From contig CAMNAP010000009.1 in NCBI GenBank assembly GCA_946531445.1, positions 1 through 38,626 on the forward strand: DNA of 38,626 nt, read 5' to 3'. This stretch comes from an uncultured Clostridia bacterium (GTDB lineage: Bacteria; Bacillota; Clostridia; Oscillospirales; Acutalibacteraceae). Both the position numbers and the translations under genes were made by a program. This document shows positions 10,754 to 18,562 of this stretch, piece by piece. Every line of letters starts with the position of its first letter. Position 1 is the stretch's first letter. The notes below the pieces were generated by a model that searched no databases, was not told the DNA's origin, and saw only the letters and a program-made list of their open reading frames with translations.

Positions 10754-10783
10754 AAATCAAATTGCAAAACAATTTGATTTTAG
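10754..10783 (+). repeat. Inverted repeat between glnA2 and the ANTAR gene
   Basis: A perfect 11-bp stem AAATCAAATTG / CAATTTGATTT has a 5-base CAAAA loop and is followed by a short TTTT. The stem is AT-rich and the T run short, so it may be a weak terminator or an RNA-stability element setting the ratio of the two products. Confidence 0.6.
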
Positions 10784-10867
10784 AGGAGAAAGAGATAAGG
10801 GATTAACAGCGTTATCTGAAAAACGCTTCAATCCAGCAATGACTTTAAACGAAAAGGAGGGAGCAGA

Positions 10868-11452
10868 GTGTCACTTGAAGAAAGAGCCTACAGCGCTCTT
10901 ATTGTATCATCTGCTGACAGTTTTCACAGCGCAATGACTGCAATGCTCCCTAAAGCGAGCTTTCAGCCGGTTGTAAACGTTAAAACAGTTGCACAGGCAC
11001 AGCGCGCGGTTGCCGAGCGAAGCTTTGATTTTGTATTTATCAATGCGCCTCTTAATGACGATTTAGGAATGCGCTTTTCAATTGACTGCAGTACCTCTCA
11101 CAAAGCCCTGGTGCTTCTTCTTGTACCTAATGAAATTCACGGCGATGTTTACGCAAGGGTTGCTGCTCACGGCGTTTTTACACTGATGAAGCCGATGAAT
11201 AAACAGACTATGGATAACGCAATACGTTGGCTTCTCACTGCGAAAAGAAAGCTTACGGGTGCTGAAAAGAAAACAACAAAAATGGAGGACAAGATGGAGG
11301 AAATCCGTCTTGTTAACAAGGCGAAATGGCTGCTTATAAGCAAGGAAGGACTTCTTGAGCCCGAGGCTCACCGCTATCTTGAAAAAGAGGCGATGGACCG
11401 CTGTGTTACAAAGAAAGCCATTGCATTGGAAATAATTAAAAAGTATACATAA
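10868..11452 (+). CDS. ANTAR-domain transcription antiterminator with degenerate receiver (NasR/EutV/NitR type)
   Basis: A 194-aa protein that starts at GTG after AAGGAGG. Residues 7-120 have a receiver-like fold, but the phosphoacceptor position is Asn59 (FDFVFINAPL) and the N-terminal acidic pair is replaced (ALIVSSADSF). The conserved Lys survives (LMKP, K108). Residues about 140-194 form an ANTAR domain: VNKAKWLLISKEGL, EAHRYLEKEAMDR, TKKAIALEIIK. ANTAR proteins bind paired hexaloop hairpins in nascent RNA and prevent terminator formation. Matching hairpins lie in the leaders of glnA2, gdhA and orf49-pyrG. With no phosphorylatable Asp, the signal probably comes through protein contact or a ligand. 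The glutamine synthetase encoded just upstream is the obvious candidate partner, by inference. Confidence 0.9.
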   Translation: MSLEERAYSALIVSSADSFHSAMTAMLPKASFQPVVNVKTVAQAQRAVAERSFDFVFINAPLNDDLGMRFSIDCSTSHKALVLLLVPNEIHGDVYARVAAHGVFTLMKPMNKQTMDNAIRWLLTAKRKLTGAEKKTTKMEDKMEEIRLVNKAKWLLISKEGLLEPEAHRYLEKEAMDRCVTKKAIALEIIKKYT

Positions 11453-11482
11453 AAATCCGAATCAATTTGATTCGGATTTTTT
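11451..11482. terminator. Bidirectional terminator
   Basis: A 12-bp inverted repeat AATCCGAATCAA / TTGATTCGGATT is flanked by As on the left and Ts on the right. It serves both the ANTAR gene (plus) and the GH78 gene (minus), which converge here. Confidence 0.9.
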
Positions 11483-11483
11483 A

Positions 11484-13850
11484 TTAATTATTCGTTTCAA
11501 AACGGAAAGAGCTGTTATTTTCAGCCTTCACCGAAAATACGGCGTACCCGTTTTCAGCTTTAATGAAGCTGACGCTTTGAGTCTGTACAAACTGATTGCT
11601 CTGATAAATTACCTTGCCGTTAAACTTGACCGTCTGACTGCCGTTAATGGGGACATAAACGGTTGCCGTTGTATCTTTCGGAACAGAGGCGTCAAGGATA
11701 AACGCGCCGTCGGCTTTTTCTTCCGTTACGCTTATATATCCTCTGACTGACGGCACAACGCATTTTATCTTGTCAGGGGAGGACAGTTGCGGCTTTATAA
11801 CAAATTCGGAATATCCCGCCTTTACGGGACGTATGCCCGCAAAGTATTTGCTCATAATTACAAGCGGACCGCCCGACCATGCGTGGTTGCGTGTTCCCGT
11901 ATACCGCGACCACTTTTCCCAGAGCGTAGTGTCGCTTGATTCTATCATTGAGCCGTACATTTGAAGCATTCTTTGTTTTGCCTCTGCGTACTTATCCATT
12001 TGACAAAGCGCTTCAAGAACATAGTATTCCATATACGGACTGGAATTCATGGTTTTTGTAAGAAGATTTGTTATTACATTATATCTGCTCTCATCTGCAA
12101 GCCCGGATAAAACTGCAAGCGCATTTCCTCTGTCGTCGGGCTTTTTAACGTCGTCGCTCTTATAACCGCCGTCTGTCCAGAGCGTTTCAAAGCCGTCTTT
12201 TATTTTATCCATTTTTGATGTAATACCGTCGCTGTTTTTTCCGATTGTCTGAGCGATATTTTTAATGCTTGAAAGGGCGTAGTAATACCACGCGTTTTCT
12301 ATTACCGTAACATCGGCGCGGCTTCCCCAGTCCATCCAGTCCCAAGAGCCCTTGCGGTGGTTTACAAGATTGTTTTTACCTATGCTCCACAGCTCAATAT
12401 AATTGACCGAGGCGTCGTATACCGATTTCAAAAAGTCAAGGTCGCCCGTATACATATAATAAGTCCAGAAGCCGCATATTCCCGCGAGCTGCTGTACGGG
12501 AAGCTCAAAGGATTCCTGCCCGATAGGTACAACCGTCTGAAGCACGTTTGTGTCTTTATCAATATGTCCGAGCATAGAGGCTACGCCTTTCTGATACAGA
12601 AGATATGCGTTTGTATCAAGTGCGTAACACGACATTGCCATTTCGTTTGTAACGTCGCCCCACCACTGCGCTCTTTCTCTGTCGGGACAGTCCATATAGT
12701 TATCGCGCATTGTGACGTAAAGAGTGCGAAGCGATTTTTGCCAGAGCGTGTTCAGCCGCTCGTCGCCGCATTCAAACAGCCCCGAGAATTCCGTATCATA
12801 GCCCGTCTCTCTGTATTTCAGCTCAAGTATTGATACGTCTGAAGGAAATACATATGTAATATTCTGACCGTTAAACCAGCCGAGTGCTTCAAATTCCTGT
12901 TCGCCGTCCTTTGTTATGTAGGTATCGCTGACCGCGCCTATCCAGGTGTTTTCAGTCAGAATACGTATTTTGTTTCCTTCCTTTGATTTGATTTTCAGGT
13001 AAGGCGTGACTTGAGCGTTATACGGAAGCTCAAGCGTAATAGCCGTTTCTCTTTTTGATGTTGTAATATTTTTATATTTGTCGGAATTGCCGTAGTCCTT
13101 TAATCCGTAATTTTTAAGAAGCGGAATGCCGCGAGGATATAGCTTTCCCCACGGTGCAGAGCCGCCCTTTCCGTTTTCCGCTGCGTTTTCCCATTTGCTG
13201 TCGTCAAAGGCGGGGGAGAGCCAGTCGCCGATTTCATCTGCAGCGTCGTAATAAATGCTGAATTCGGGCAGCCTGTAGTTTGGCTCAGACAGAGGAGGTG
13301 CGTTTTTATACGCAGTGTTTCTGTGTACTCGCCAGCTTTTGTCTGACACAATGCTTCCCGCTTCAAAAAGAAAGCCTGCTTTTCCGCTGTCGGTATAAGA
13401 AAAGTTTTTGTCCTTGCCCCAGTACCATACAAGCGCGCAGATTGTGTTTTTGCCCGCATTGAGATAAGGCGCAATATCCAGTGAATCATAGTAGCTTCCG
13501 TCAGGCGTGGGACCTCTTTTTACGCCGCCCTCAAAAACAGCGGTTTCGCCGTTTATATAAAGCCAGTATTTTGAATCGGCGGAAATATACGCTGTAAGAG
13601 CTTTTGGCGCTTCATCCAAATCTATTGTTTTTCTGAAGCACATCCAGACGTTTTCCTCGCTCCCGTCAGACGAATCCCATATATAATCAGCAGTCCAATC
13701 CGTTTTGGGTGTGGTGTCTGTCTGTGTATACGGTAGGGTCTGTTCGGGAACAGTATATTCGTTTTTAAAACAGTTTTTATTTGTGTTGCCGCCAAACAGC
13801 GAAGTTAACGCTGAAAGAACAGCAAGAAAGAATGAAATAATCCGACTCAT
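11484..13850 (-). CDS. Secreted GH78-type alpha-L-rhamnosidase
   Basis: A 788-aa protein with an N-terminal hydrophobic signal (IISFFLAVLSALTSLFGG), so probably exported. Beta-sandwich carbohydrate-binding modules follow (SKYWLYINGETAVFEGG and DDSKWENAAENG). A six-hairpin catalytic domain contains MDCPDRERAQWWGD (about 386-399), the acid-residue cluster typical of GH78/rhamnosidase_6H proteins, and ends with NHAWSGGPL and a C-terminal beta domain. It likely removes terminal alpha-L-rhamnose outside the membrane. It is the last gene of the maturase-TauE-lipoprotein operon, 56 bases after the lipoprotein. Substrate could be a related deoxysugar linkage. Confidence 0.85.
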   Translation of the reverse strand: MSRIISFFLAVLSALTSLFGGNTNKNCFKNEYTVPEQTLPYTQTDTTPKTDWTADYIWDSSDGSEENVWMCFRKTIDLDEAPKALTAYISADSKYWLYINGETAVFEGGVKRGPTPDGSYYDSLDIAPYLNAGKNTICALVWYWGKDKNFSYTDSGKAGFLFEAGSIVSDKSWRVHRNTAYKNAPPLSEPNYRLPEFSIYYDAADEIGDWLSPAFDDSKWENAAENGKGGSAPWGKLYPRGIPLLKNYGLKDYGNSDKYKNITTSKRETAITLELPYNAQVTPYLKIKSKEGNKIRILTENTWIGAVSDTYITKDGEQEFEALGWFNGQNITYVFPSDVSILELKYRETGYDTEFSGLFECGDERLNTLWQKSLRTLYVTMRDNYMDCPDRERAQWWGDVTNEMAMSCYALDTNAYLLYQKGVASMLGHIDKDTNVLQTVVPIGQESFELPVQQLAGICGFWTYYMYTGDLDFLKSVYDASVNYIELWSIGKNNLVNHRKGSWDWMDWGSRADVTVIENAWYYYALSSIKNIAQTIGKNSDGITSKMDKIKDGFETLWTDGGYKSDDVKKPDDRGNALAVLSGLADESRYNVITNLLTKTMNSSPYMEYYVLEALCQMDKYAEAKQRMLQMYGSMIESSDTTLWEKWSRYTGTRNHAWSGGPLVIMSKYFAGIRPVKAGYSEFVIKPQLSSPDKIKCVVPSVRGYISVTEEKADGAFILDASVPKDTTATVYVPINGSQTVKFNGKVIYQSNQFVQTQSVSFIKAENGYAVFSVKAENNSSFRFETNN

Positions 13851-13906
13851 TTTATACCTGACGCCTTTTTAAATTATGGTGATTAAATTATATGCTTTTG
13901 TCGCCT

Positions 13907-14419
13907 TTATTCCGAAAAAGTTACTGTTACATCGCCTTTGCCGAGCGCTTCTTTAAGACCGTCGGGATTGTCTATTTTACCGATATCTGTATAGCTGTAC
14001 GACGTTGTAAGGTCGTCGTAGAACAAAACAAGACAGTCGCTGCCGAAAAGCTTAATATCGCCGCTTTGTATTAACTCTGGTACTGAGGAAGCGTTTGGAA
14101 GCGCATTTTCAAAATAGTAGTATTTTTCGTTGTTGTGCAGCTCCTGCATATCAACAGTCAGCGGAAGCAGGTTTACAAATTCCTTTGCTGTTTCATTGTC
14201 GTAAAGCGTTGCTGTAAAGGTTTTGTCGCCTACGGTTACGTTAATTTTGTTCATATTCTTCTCCTGTGTTGTATCGTTTATTTCGTCAGCAGCCGTTGTC
14301 TGCAAAACGGAAGCTGACGGCTCTGCTTCAGTCTGTTGATTTTTCGGTGAGCAGGCTGTCAGTACGCAAATCATTAAAACAATTGTAATAATAAAAGATA
14401 ATTTGATTTTTCTTTTCAT
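13907..14419 (-). CDS. Lipoprotein with cyclophilin-like domain
   Basis: A 170-aa protein with a lipoprotein signal (hydrophobic IITIVLMICV then lipobox LTAC), a polar linker (residues about 25-55), and a small beta-barrel domain from MNKINVTVGDKTF to KGDVTVTFSE. The latter resembles the cyclophilin_like2 group, including the YYFENALPNA and DCLVLFYDD stretches. No prolyl isomerase activity should be assumed. An internal ATG at 14254, preceded by AGGAGA in frame within the linker, could give a 115-aa cytoplasmic form. It lies 30 bases after tauE and before the GH78 gene. The link to sulfated-sugar metabolism is unknown. Confidence 0.75.
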   Translation of the reverse strand: MKRKIKLSFIITIVLMICVLTACSPKNQQTEAEPSASVLQTTAADEINDTTQEKNMNKINVTVGDKTFTATLYDNETAKEFVNLLPLTVDMQELHNNEKYYYFENALPNASSVPELIQSGDIKLFGSDCLVLFYDDLTTSYSYTDIGKIDNPDGLKEALGKGDVTVTFSE

Positions 14420-14449
14420 TTTTTCTCCTTCTTTGTATATAAAATGCGG

Positions 14450-15235
14450 TTATGGTGTAGTGAAAGTGTATTTTACAATGTTGAAAATACACAGAATAAT
14501 TATTATCACCTGCACAGCGATAAAGCAACTGTTAACAGCTTTGTCGTTTACTTTTTTATTTATTGTTCTGCCAAGCAGCGCGCCGAGAATTCCTGCGATA
14601 ATTACAAATGGCAGAAGCTTTAAATTGAAAGCCGAAACGTCTTTTGCCGCTACGCTTATAAGCTTTGTTCCCTGAGCGAAAAGGATAGTCATAAGACTTC
14701 CGATTACGGCGTTTTTGATTTCAAGCCCGAAAACAAGTGTGATAACGGCAACATTAATCGGTCCGCCGCCTATACCGAGAAAGGCGGAAACACAGCCAAG
14801 AGCAAGCCCCGTAAGCGCGGCTGTATACCATTCTTTTCGGTTAAGGCTTTTTTTGTTTTCGTTTTTCATATAGATGATAACGAAGATAATGAGAATAAGA
14901 AGAATTACATTCTGAATTATTCTTATCAGTGAGTCGCTTGCCGTGAACTTTGAAAATATAAATTCGCCTAACCAACCGCCCGCACAAGCTCCAACGGCAA
15001 GAGGAAGCATAGCTTTAAGCTGTTCCTTTTGCTCCCGGATTTGTTTTGTACTGATAACAACCGATACAAGCGACATTGCAAAAACAGCGCTTGAAGATAT
15101 AACCGACACCTGGGAGGCTGAGTAATCCCCGATTGCGTCAAATACGGGCTTGAACAAAACGCCTCCGCCTATTCCCGCAATAGCGCCGAGCGTTGTTGCT
15201 ATAAGTATAACTGTAATGTAGATTATATCAGCCAT
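14450..15235 (-). CDS. TauE/SafE family sulfite/organosulfonate exporter
   Basis: A 261-aa membrane protein with about eight hydrophobic segments and the family's duplicated glycine motifs AGIGGGVLFKPVF (N half) and FLGIGGGPINVAVI (C half). Family members export sulfite, sulfoacetate or related anions. Its start overlaps the end of the sulfatase maturase gene by eight bases and it lies opposite a sulfatase. A role in removing sulfate or sulfite released inside the cell is the natural inference. Substrate is not determined by the sequence. Confidence 0.88.
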   Translation of the reverse strand: MADIIYITVILIATTLGAIAGIGGGVLFKPVFDAIGDYSASQVSVISSSAVFAMSLVSVVISTKQIREQKEQLKAMLPLAVGACAGGWLGEFIFSKFTASDSLIRIIQNVILLILIIFVIIYMKNENKKSLNRKEWYTAALTGLALGCVSAFLGIGGGPINVAVITLVFGLEIKNAVIGSLMTILFAQGTKLISVAAKDVSAFNLKLLPFVIIAGILGALLGRTINKKVNDKAVNSCFIAVQVIIIILCIFNIVKYTFTTP

Positions 15236-16295
15236 TATTCAGCCCCCTTGCTATAAGCGCCATCGAATCGGCAGCGTAGTCAAAAAACTGTTTATAGCTT
15301 TCGCAGTATTTGTTTTCTGTAAAGCCGTTGTATCTGTCTCTTCGGCAGCCTCCGCGGCACAGAGCATAGTATTTACAACTATTACATTTTTTGTGTATTA
15401 TATATGACTCTTCAATAAATTTTCTGTGCTTTTCATTAATTTCAAACGGGTTTTCGTCATAGACGTTGCCGAGCCTGTACTCCTCCTTGCAGTAGAAATC
15501 GCAAGGGTATAAATCGCCGTTTGCCTCTACTGTAAAATAGCTTGAGCAAACGCCGCACATAGCGCAGTTTTCCGGCGGATTGCCCATAAGAATATTGATG
15601 TAATTATCAATGTGGCGAACGGAAATATAATTGCCTTTTTGAAATTCGCCGAGCCACAATTCGTAAACCCTTTTAAGAAACACGCCGTATGCACCGACTG
15701 ACAGCGAAATACCGTTTCCCTCGTCAACATAGGGGATAAACTGAAGATAGGAAAAGTCGTGCTTTTTAAAATAATTCCAACTGCTTTCAATGTCAGAGGC
15801 ATTTTTGTCATCAATAACTGATAGAATATTGAATTCAACGCCGTGCTTTTTTAAAATTGAAATTGCGCTTAAAACCTCGGCGAAAACACTTTTGCCGTTT
15901 TTATCAAGACGGTATCTGTTGTTAGTCCCTCTTCCGCCGTCAAGCGACACTCCGATTAAAAAGTCATTGCTTTTAAAGAATTTGGCGTACCCGTCGTCAA
16001 TGAGGAGTCCGTTTGTCTGGAGCGCAAAGCTTACGGGAGCGCTTACATTTTTCTTTACCGCTCTGACGAAATACTCAAAGAAGTCAAGTCCTGCAAGCGT
16101 AGGCTCGCCGCCCTGAAACATAACGGAAAGAGACGACGGGCTGAATGCTTTTATCTTTTGTATCAGCTCGTCAACCGTACGCTTAGTCATTATTTTGTTT
16201 TCTCTGCCCTCGCATGCCGATTTGTAAAAGCAATACCTGCAATTCATATTACAGAGCCCTGCGGCAGGCTTGATAAGTAAGGAGAGATTTTTCAT
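15228..16295 (-). CDS. Anaerobic sulfatase-maturating enzyme (radical SAM/SPASM)
   Basis: A 355-aa radical SAM enzyme that oxidises a Cys or Ser in sulfatases to C-alpha-formylglycine under anaerobic conditions. The SAM cluster motif is C15-N-M-N-C19-R-Y-C22. The GGEPTL segment that follows is typical of the family. The C-terminal SPASM cysteines are seen in CAMCGVCSSYF, LYPCDFYCKEEYRLGNV and CNSCKYYALCRGGCRRD, binding two further 4Fe-4S clusters. It lies divergent from a sulfatase with a matching CSPSR motif. It begins the operon continuing into tauE, the lipoprotein and GH78. Confidence 0.93.
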   Translation of the reverse strand: MKNLSLLIKPAAGLCNMNCRYCFYKSACEGRENKIMTKRTVDELIQKIKAFSPSSLSVMFQGGEPTLAGLDFFEYFVRAVKKNVSAPVSFALQTNGLLIDDGYAKFFKSNDFLIGVSLDGGRGTNNRYRLDKNGKSVFAEVLSAISILKKHGVEFNILSVIDDKNASDIESSWNYFKKHDFSYLQFIPYVDEGNGISLSVGAYGVFLKRVYELWLGEFQKGNYISVRHIDNYINILMGNPPENCAMCGVCSSYFTVEANGDLYPCDFYCKEEYRLGNVYDENPFEINEKHRKFIEESYIIHKKCNSCKYYALCRGGCRRDRYNGFTENKYCESYKQFFDYAADSMALIARGLNNG

Positions 16296-16308
16296 AGCTG
16301 CTTTCCTG

Positions 16309-16336
16309 TTGACTTGATTTATAGTTTAAGTATAAT
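16309..16336 (+). promoter_or_regulatory. Promoter of the sulfatase gene
   Basis: TTGACT, a 16-base spacer and TATAAT (16331-16336). The -10 overlaps the opposite-strand -10 of the maturase operon. Confidence 0.75.
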
Positions 16337-16357
16337 ATAAATATACAAATAATGCAA
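16329..16357 (-). promoter_or_regulatory. Promoter of the sulfatase-maturase operon
   Basis: Reading leftward: TTGCAT, a 17-base spacer and TATACT (16334-16329). This promoter crosses the sulfatase promoter, so simultaneous polymerase binding at both is unlikely. Confidence 0.7.
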
Positions 16358-16378
16358 TTCGTAATGTGAGGATTTAAA

Positions 16379-17710
16379 ATGAAAAAGCCGAATGTAGTTA
16401 TTATTCTTACTGACGACCAGGGCTACGGCGATTTAGGCTGTATGGGCGCTGAGGAGCTTAAAACGCCTTATCTTGACGCGCTTGCCCAAAACGGAATAAA
16501 ATTTACATCTATGTATTCAGCCTCTCCCGTTTGCTCACCGTCAAGAGCGGCGCTCCTTACGGGAAGATATCCCGCAAACGCAGGAGTCAGAGCTATTCTT
16601 GCAGGGCACAGAAAGGCGAGCGGACTAACACCGAGGGTGCCCACTCTGGCTACGGCTCTGAAAAAAGAGGGGTATGTGACGGGCATTTGCGGAAAGTGGC
16701 ATCTCGGATTAAAGGAGGAGTGCCGCCCCAACGCTAACGGCTTTGACGAATTCAGCGGCTTTCTTGCGGGCTGCCTTGATTATTATTCTCACATTTTTTA
16801 CTACGGTATGGCTGACGGCGGCTCAAATCCGACTCACGACCTTTGGGAGAATAACGACGAGGTTTACGCAAACGGCGAATACCTTACCGAACGGATAACA
16901 AGAAAAAGCGTTGATTTTATTAACAGACACAGGGATGAGCCGTTTTTCCTTTTCGTTGCTTATAATGCGCCGCATTACCCTATGCACGCGCCCGAAAAGT
17001 ATCTTGAAAGATTTCCCGATTTACCGTGGGACAGAAGGATTATGGCGGCAATGCTCAGCGCCGTTGACGACGGAGTAGGCGAGATAACGCAGGCGCTGAG
17101 GGAAAACGACCTTTTTGATAATACTATTATATATTTCCAAAGTGATAACGGTCCGTCGCGTGAAAGCAGAAACTGGCTTGACGGAACAGAGGACCCGTAT
17201 TACGGCGGAACAACGGGCATATTTTCAGGTCACAAATTCAGCCTTTTTGAAGGCGGAATACGTATACCCGCTATTCTTTCCTGGGGTAAGAACATCACGC
17301 CGCAAACGGTAAACGCTCCTCATATTGCAACAGACATTTTCCCGACGGTGCTGGAGGCGTGCGGCGGACATCCCGAAAACTACGAAACAGACGGAAAAAG
17401 CCTTCTTACTATGCTGAAAGGAGACGCCGATTGTACCCACGAATATATATTCTGGGAGATGGAAGGGCAAACCGCTGTAAGATACGGAGATTACAAGCTT
17501 GTTATCAACGGAAGGCTGACCGAAAGCGAGGGTGTGCGCGCTCCGCTGTGGCTGTGTGATTTAAGCGCAGACCCCGCAGAAAAGCACAATTTAGCCGATG
17601 AAATACCCGAGCTTTGCGAAAAGCTCAAAACGGCGGCGCTTAAATGGCGCGAGGGAATTGAAGAACGGTGGGATAACGAATTTGCAAATAATTACAGCTT
17701 AACAAGATAA
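16379..17710 (+). CDS. Cytoplasmic type I sulfatase (formylglycine-dependent)
   Basis: A 443-aa alkaline-phosphatase-fold sulfatase. It has metal-binding aspartates in ILTDDQGYGD (D12, D13), the modification motif VCSPSRAALLTGRYP with Cys52 as formylglycine precursor, GKWHLG, and a C-terminal metal site in YFQSDNGPS. There is no signal peptide, so the enzyme acts inside the cell on imported sulfated saccharides or aglycones. The sulfated substrate cannot be told from sequence alone. The maturase and a TauE-type exporter lie divergently across an 83-base gap. The ATG follows GTGAGGATTTAAA. Confidence 0.94.
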   Translation: MKKPNVVIILTDDQGYGDLGCMGAEELKTPYLDALAQNGIKFTSMYSASPVCSPSRAALLTGRYPANAGVRAILAGHRKASGLTPRVPTLATALKKEGYVTGICGKWHLGLKEECRPNANGFDEFSGFLAGCLDYYSHIFYYGMADGGSNPTHDLWENNDEVYANGEYLTERITRKSVDFINRHRDEPFFLFVAYNAPHYPMHAPEKYLERFPDLPWDRRIMAAMLSAVDDGVGEITQALRENDLFDNTIIYFQSDNGPSRESRNWLDGTEDPYYGGTTGIFSGHKFSLFEGGIRIPAILSWGKNITPQTVNAPHIATDIFPTVLEACGGHPENYETDGKSLLTMLKGDADCTHEYIFWEMEGQTAVRYGDYKLVINGRLTESEGVRAPLWLCDLSADPAEKHNLADEIPELCEKLKTAALKWREGIEERWDNEFANNYSLTR

Positions 17711-17740
17711 AAAGAGAGGCTTCATTGAAGCCTCTTTTTA
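17710..17740. terminator. Bidirectional terminator between the sulfatase and rhaD
   Basis: AGAGGCTTCA and TGAAGCCTCT form a 10-bp stem flanked by AAAAAG and CTTTTTA, serving the convergent sulfatase and rhamnose operons. Confidence 0.9.
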
Positions 17741-17746
17741 TCTTTA

Positions 17747-18562
17747 TTAAAGGTCTAAATAGTCTTTTCTGTAGTCAACGCCGAAGGCTTCGGCGAGGTC
17801 TTTGAGCTCGCTGTCCTCAATGGTGTTGAGGCGAGGAAGGTGAGCTGTAAGCATATACATTTTAGCCGCCTTTTCAACCGTTTCAATTAAGCCGACGGTT
17901 TCGTCAAAATCTTTGCCTGCGCCGTAAATTCCGTGAAGAGTCCAGATTACAAGTCTGAATTTTTTCATTTTTTCAGCGGTTGCTACGCCGATTTTGTTAG
18001 TACCGCAAACCATCCAGGGAAGTACGCCGAGTCCGTCCGGAAAAACAACAATGCTCTCCGTCATCTGTTTCCAGAGCGTTCGCGTAATCTCTCTCTCGTC
18101 CATCTTATGAACCTGCGTCATAGCGAGCGTGTAATCGGGATGACAGTGCATAATTATTCTGTTTTCGGGATTAACGGACAGCCTTGAAATGTGGCTCATA
18201 AGGTGAGCGGGAAGCTCGCTTGTAAACCTGCCGCCGTCAGAATATCCCCAAAGGAGCTCGGCGGTTGTACCGTCGTTTGCAATACGGATAATGCCGAGGT
18301 TGTTTTCAGGGTCGTGCTCAACATTTTTAAAATATTTGCCCGTTCCCGTAACAATAAATATTTTTCCGATTAGCTCCTTAGCTTCAAAGCCCGTCGGTAT
18401 TGTTCTGATAACGTTTTCAAGGTCAAGATATTCGCCGACCTCTTTTTCATCAAGCAGACAGCTGATATTTCCGCCGTTTCTCTCGTCCCAGCCGAGGCGG
18501 TACATATTAGCCGTTGTTGCGCACATCTCTTTAACAAACGGCGCGTCTAAAATGTTTTTCAT
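17747..18562 (-). CDS. rhaD: Rhamnulose-1-phosphate aldolase
   Basis: A 271-aa class II zinc aldolase splitting L-rhamnulose-1-phosphate into dihydroxyacetone phosphate and L-lactaldehyde. RhaD features: NMYRLGWDERNGGNISCLL, IPTGFEAKEL, IVTGTGKYFKNV, the zinc histidines in MHCHPDYTLAM, and a third His in WTLHGIYGAGKD. Length matches the family. It is the last gene of the sugar operon and overlaps rhaA by four bases (ATGA). Confidence 0.95.
   Translation of the reverse strand: MKNILDAPFVKEMCATTANMYRLGWDERNGGNISCLLDEKEVGEYLDLENVIRTIPTGFEAKELIGKIFIVTGTGKYFKNVEHDPENNLGIIRIANDGTTAELLWGYSDGGRFTSELPAHLMSHISRLSVNPENRIIMHCHPDYTLAMTQVHKMDEREITRTLWKQMTESIVVFPDGLGVLPWMVCGTNKIGVATAEKMKKFRLVIWTLHGIYGAGKDFDETVGLIETVEKAAKMYMLTAHLPRLNTIEDSELKDLAEAFGVDYRKDYLDL

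Noticed and set aside
10754-10840. Possible ANTAR hairpins in the glnA2-ANTAR gap
   Set aside because: The stems present there (AAATCAAATTG repeat; AGCGTT/AACGCT with an 8-base loop) lack an A1/G4 hexaloop.
15241-15252. AGC-AAGGGG-GCT on the minus strand, a perfect match to the ANTAR hexaloop pattern, at the end of the sulfatase-maturase gene
   Set aside because: It lies inside coding sequence (…IARGL…), has no terminator overlapping it, and no second hairpin. Given the degeneracy of the pattern, one chance match in this length of sequence is not surprising.
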